Of a stretch of DNA of 29,390 bases, positions 27,081 through 29,390 are shown in pieces. Origin of the DNA: Cladorrhinum sp. PSN259 (Eukaryota > Ascomycota > Sordariomycetes > Sordariales > Podosporaceae); assembly GCA_033725935.1 (NCBI GenBank), contig MU867157.1, positions 1 to 29,390 of the forward strand, written 5' to 3'. The translations under genes were made by a program, and so were the position numbers. Below the pieces are notes generated by a model that saw only the letters and a list, made by a program, of their open reading frames with translations, ran no database searches and was not told the origin of the DNA. Positions within the stretch are counted from its first letter, which is position 1. The number at the start of each line of letters is the position of its first letter.

Positions 27081-28861
27081 GATTATAGTGCTATAATAAG
27101 GTTAGAGTTTTATCGTGTTCTCCGTCTATGCCATTCTCTGGCTTTTTCTCTTTTATATCTGACGCACCATGCGTGTGGGCAATCTTTATAGTTAGGTTTA
27201 TCCTTATCCTAACATTCTGTAGGTACCTGGCTTTCTATATAAAGGATATTAACACGTTCTATTAATATCCTAAAATTCCATTCGTTATCTAATCCTACTT
27301 CGTGGACCTTAAGAATAGATTCGTTATTTAGGCGAGCGGGAAAGAATTCGTGAAAAACCTTATATCTGTAGTGATAAATGTAATTATCGTAGATATAGTC
27401 GAACTAGGCGACGCGTAAGTGTAAGATATAAGTAGGTGAGGCGAAGGGTATGTTGTCGGTTCGTCCTCCCTCTTCTCGGATAATTACTATCTTCCGGATA
27501 TCTTCCACGACTCTCCCGGTCACCGTGAAGCTTTCTGCCATATCTTCTAAGGTAACCTACCAGCCTATATCTCTACTTATATCTAGCTTTAAGGGATAGT
27601 CGATCGTTCCCTCGGGTTCCGAGTTTTCGCTATCGTCGGGTAAAGGTAATACGTATTATTCTAGCTTACTGGTATATTCTTCCTCATTAGAGCCGTCGTA
27701 AATAGGTACGAAGGTATCGTCGTCGCTATCTTACCAAGCTATCCTGATAGTGCGATCGTCCTCGGCATATTATACACGCTTCTGTTCAGGCACTGGTTTA
27801 AACTTCCTAGGGGCATAATAATCTCGTATATAGTGACCTAATTTATTACAATTAAAACATTTAACCTTGGACTTATCCTTAGGCTTATCGCTATACTTGC
27901 GCTAATTATTATATTATGTTACGCCGATATCTATAGGTCTAGGGTGAGTTCTAATCGAAGTACTCTTATACTGGTACTTTCTGGGGGTATTGGTCTTAGG
28001 GAAGCGGGGGTCCCTATAAACGCCCTTATCCTCTATTATTCTCTCGAAGATGCGATTATTAACGATAATGGCTTTATTAATATAGTCGTCGAGCGATAAG
28101 GCGTATTAGTCCTCTTTAATAAGTTTATCCTTAACCTTAGATTTCAGTCCCTTATAAAATCTATTCTTTAGGCCTACTTCTGCCCAATTCACCCTAAAAG
28201 CGTCGCGACGGAATAATATCGCGTACGCTATAGCTAATATCGTTTGCACCAATCGCTCCAAGCGATCTTCGGCGGCCTTTTCCTCGTCGGGCTCGCCGTA
28301 TATTTTCTTAATTTCCTCCTCGAATTTGCTCAACCCTTCTTTAAAGATCTATTGGGTAAGGGTCTCCTTTTCGTCTTCGGCGTAATCGAAGTAGTTCCTA
28401 AGGATCCCGTCGAACCATTGCTTAGGGTCTCCTCCGAGGTAACTGGCAGCATAAAAGAGTTAAGACTCGGGGTCTTTGATATTATGGAGTCGGAGGTTAG
28501 TTCTGACGTACGAGATCTAAGATAGGAGTTCTTATTTGTTACCGCTGAAAATAGGAGGTTTGCCGACCTTGGCTGCGATCTTAGGAACGTTATCGGTCTT
28601 ATTAGCACGCTTACTCGCGATAGCGGTTTGGAGGCGCATGATTTCCTCCTTAAGTTCCTTAAGTTCGTTTTTCGCCATCAGTGCTTTTTCCATTCCAAGG
28701 AGTTTCCGTCTAATAATATTAATCTTCTCCTTAAGGTTCAGTTTCGGAACCTTTTCTTTATCGGACTCGTTATCGCTAGGCGAAATAACATCCGGAAGTT
28801 AGACTTCTCCCTCGTCGACATTCGGGTTAACGGTGGAAGGATTGGCGGAAGTGGAAGCCAT
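27068..28861 (-). pseudogene. gag: gag of element C, broken
   Basis: ATG intact at 28861-28859 (MASTSANPSTVNPN...). 1794 nt. The capsid-like domain is well readable: LFYAASYLGGDPKQWFDG, then the open stretch 28333-28106 (MSKFEEEIKKIYGEPDEEKA...VNWAEVGLKNRFYKGLK). The CCHC knuckle keeps Cys, Cys and His but the last Cys is Tyr. The long tail keeps MAESFTVTGRVVEDIR and an aromatic cluster, then a basic end (REWHRRRTR). Fewer than half the nonsense codons expected from full Gln/Trp loss, so this is the best gag in the window. Plus-strand frames at 28244-28909 are shadows. Confidence 0.88.
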
Positions 28862-28908
28862 ATTGAGGGTTATTCGTGGTATCTAAGCATAACGTTCGAT
28901 CTTAAATA

Positions 28909-28920
28909 ACGCAAGCAACG
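28909..28920 (-). other. Putative self-priming primer binding site (C)
   Basis: In element sense CGTTGCTTGCGT next to the 5' LTR; the complement ACGCAAGCAA lies in the LTR with one RIP change at 29099-29090. Confidence 0.55.
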
Positions 28921-29390
28921 TATTACAACCTGCACCGGGTAGGGTTCAGACTATAAGGCAGTACACCTGGGGTAATATAACAGGGGAATCGAAGGTTACG
29001 GGACGCTCTTAGACGGGATCAATCACTATCAACTAATAGGTAGCTTTACAAAGTATCGCTTTAAATATTATAGATAATGAACGATTATATTGCTTACGTG
29101 AGGAACCAAGTCCTTACGATAAGAAGTGCCCAGTACTTCTCCTACTTATAGTGGAGCTATCTATATATATTTTTAGGTATATTGTATCCTAACTCGAGAG
29201 ACTCGACCATCGAGTCTATCGAGTCGGTGGGTCTGTGTGTAATTCGATGGACTCGAATATCGAGTCGGTCAAGTCCCTTCTGATTAGCTGCATTGGGACT
29301 TGTGGGTCTTTCCATCCCTGGGCCAGTGATTGGCTATGAACCCCACAATGCCCTGCATTGGAGTCCGTGTGCGGGGGGATTTACGCGCGA
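28921..29390 (-). repeat. 5' LTR of element C, incomplete at the window edge
   Basis: TATTACAACC start, type III cassette at about 29190-29280, and the end GGCGTAACA missing because the window stops at GCGCGA. 470 of an expected 479 bp are present. Confidence 0.92.

Larger units (their letters stand above)
22245..29390 (-). mobile_element. Element C: almost complete chromovirus, cut by the window edge
   Basis: It starts with a 3' LTR at 22245 and ends with a 5' LTR that would finish near 29399. Internal order and lengths equal those of A and B2, with no indels between gag start and pol stop (5531 nt). Type III LTRs and version II of the antisense gene. It is inserted into the chromodomain-coding region of a related plus-strand copy. 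Damage is by RIP-type transitions. Confidence 0.93.

Noticed and set aside
28244..28909. Three overlapping plus-strand frames opposite gag of element C, including a hydrophobic one
   Set aside because: They mirror the capsid-coding strand and are not kept in the other three copies. Unlike the 588-nt antisense gene, they have no conserved length or ends.

Overview
This window looks like a repeat island from a filamentous ascomycete (Pezizomycotina-type) genome. Almost all of it is copies of one family of chromodomain-bearing Ty3/Gypsy LTR retrotransposon (chromovirus), nested in one another and broken by what looks like repeat-induced point mutation (RIP). The RIP call rests on changes that are nearly all C:G to T:A in CA/TG context. 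These turn Gln and Trp codons into TAA/TAG and Cys codons into Tyr, while many CpG sites stay intact. No working host gene is visible.

Layout. 1-95 and 7266-7356 are the two halves of a LINE-like ORF1 fragment (minus strand). Element A (96-7260, minus, target duplication CGGAT) splits them. 7357-7478 is a stranded piece of a chromodomain from another copy (plus). Element B1 (plus) runs 7479-9856 and resumes at 17017-21778. Element B2 (9857-17011, plus, target duplication ACTAA) sits inside it. 21779-22244 is an integrase/chromodomain piece of one more copy. It is interrupted by element C (22245 to the right edge, minus; about 9 bp of its last LTR lies outside the window).

Shared architecture. 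All four large copies have an LTR of 479-492 bp bounded by TGTTA...TAACA and a candidate self-priming site directly after the 5' LTR. They have a 1794-nt gag, a GGGAAAC slippery heptamer with a hairpin 7 nt downstream, and a 3750-nt pol in the -1 frame (protease, RT, RNase H, D,D35E integrase with GPY/F module, chromodomain). A polypurine tract lies before the 3' LTR. Gag start to Pol stop is 5531 nt in A, B2 and C; B1 differs only by a 29-bp deletion in RNase H.

The most unusual part is a 588-nt gene on the opposite strand between pol and the 3' LTR, present in every copy and overlapping the pol end tail-to-tail by 80 bp. Its middle has diverged strongly between A and B1/B2/C, yet length and both ends are kept. 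Six positions with a Zn2Cys6-like spacing are Cys in some copies and Tyr (TAT/TAC, the expected RIP product of TGT/TGC) in others, followed by a predicted coiled coil. The LTR U3 regions carry three unrelated palindrome-rich cassettes at the same place. The cassette type goes with the version of the antisense gene, which suggests a self-encoded DNA-binding regulator and its site. That link is inference. All genes here are broken, so any function belongs to intact relatives.
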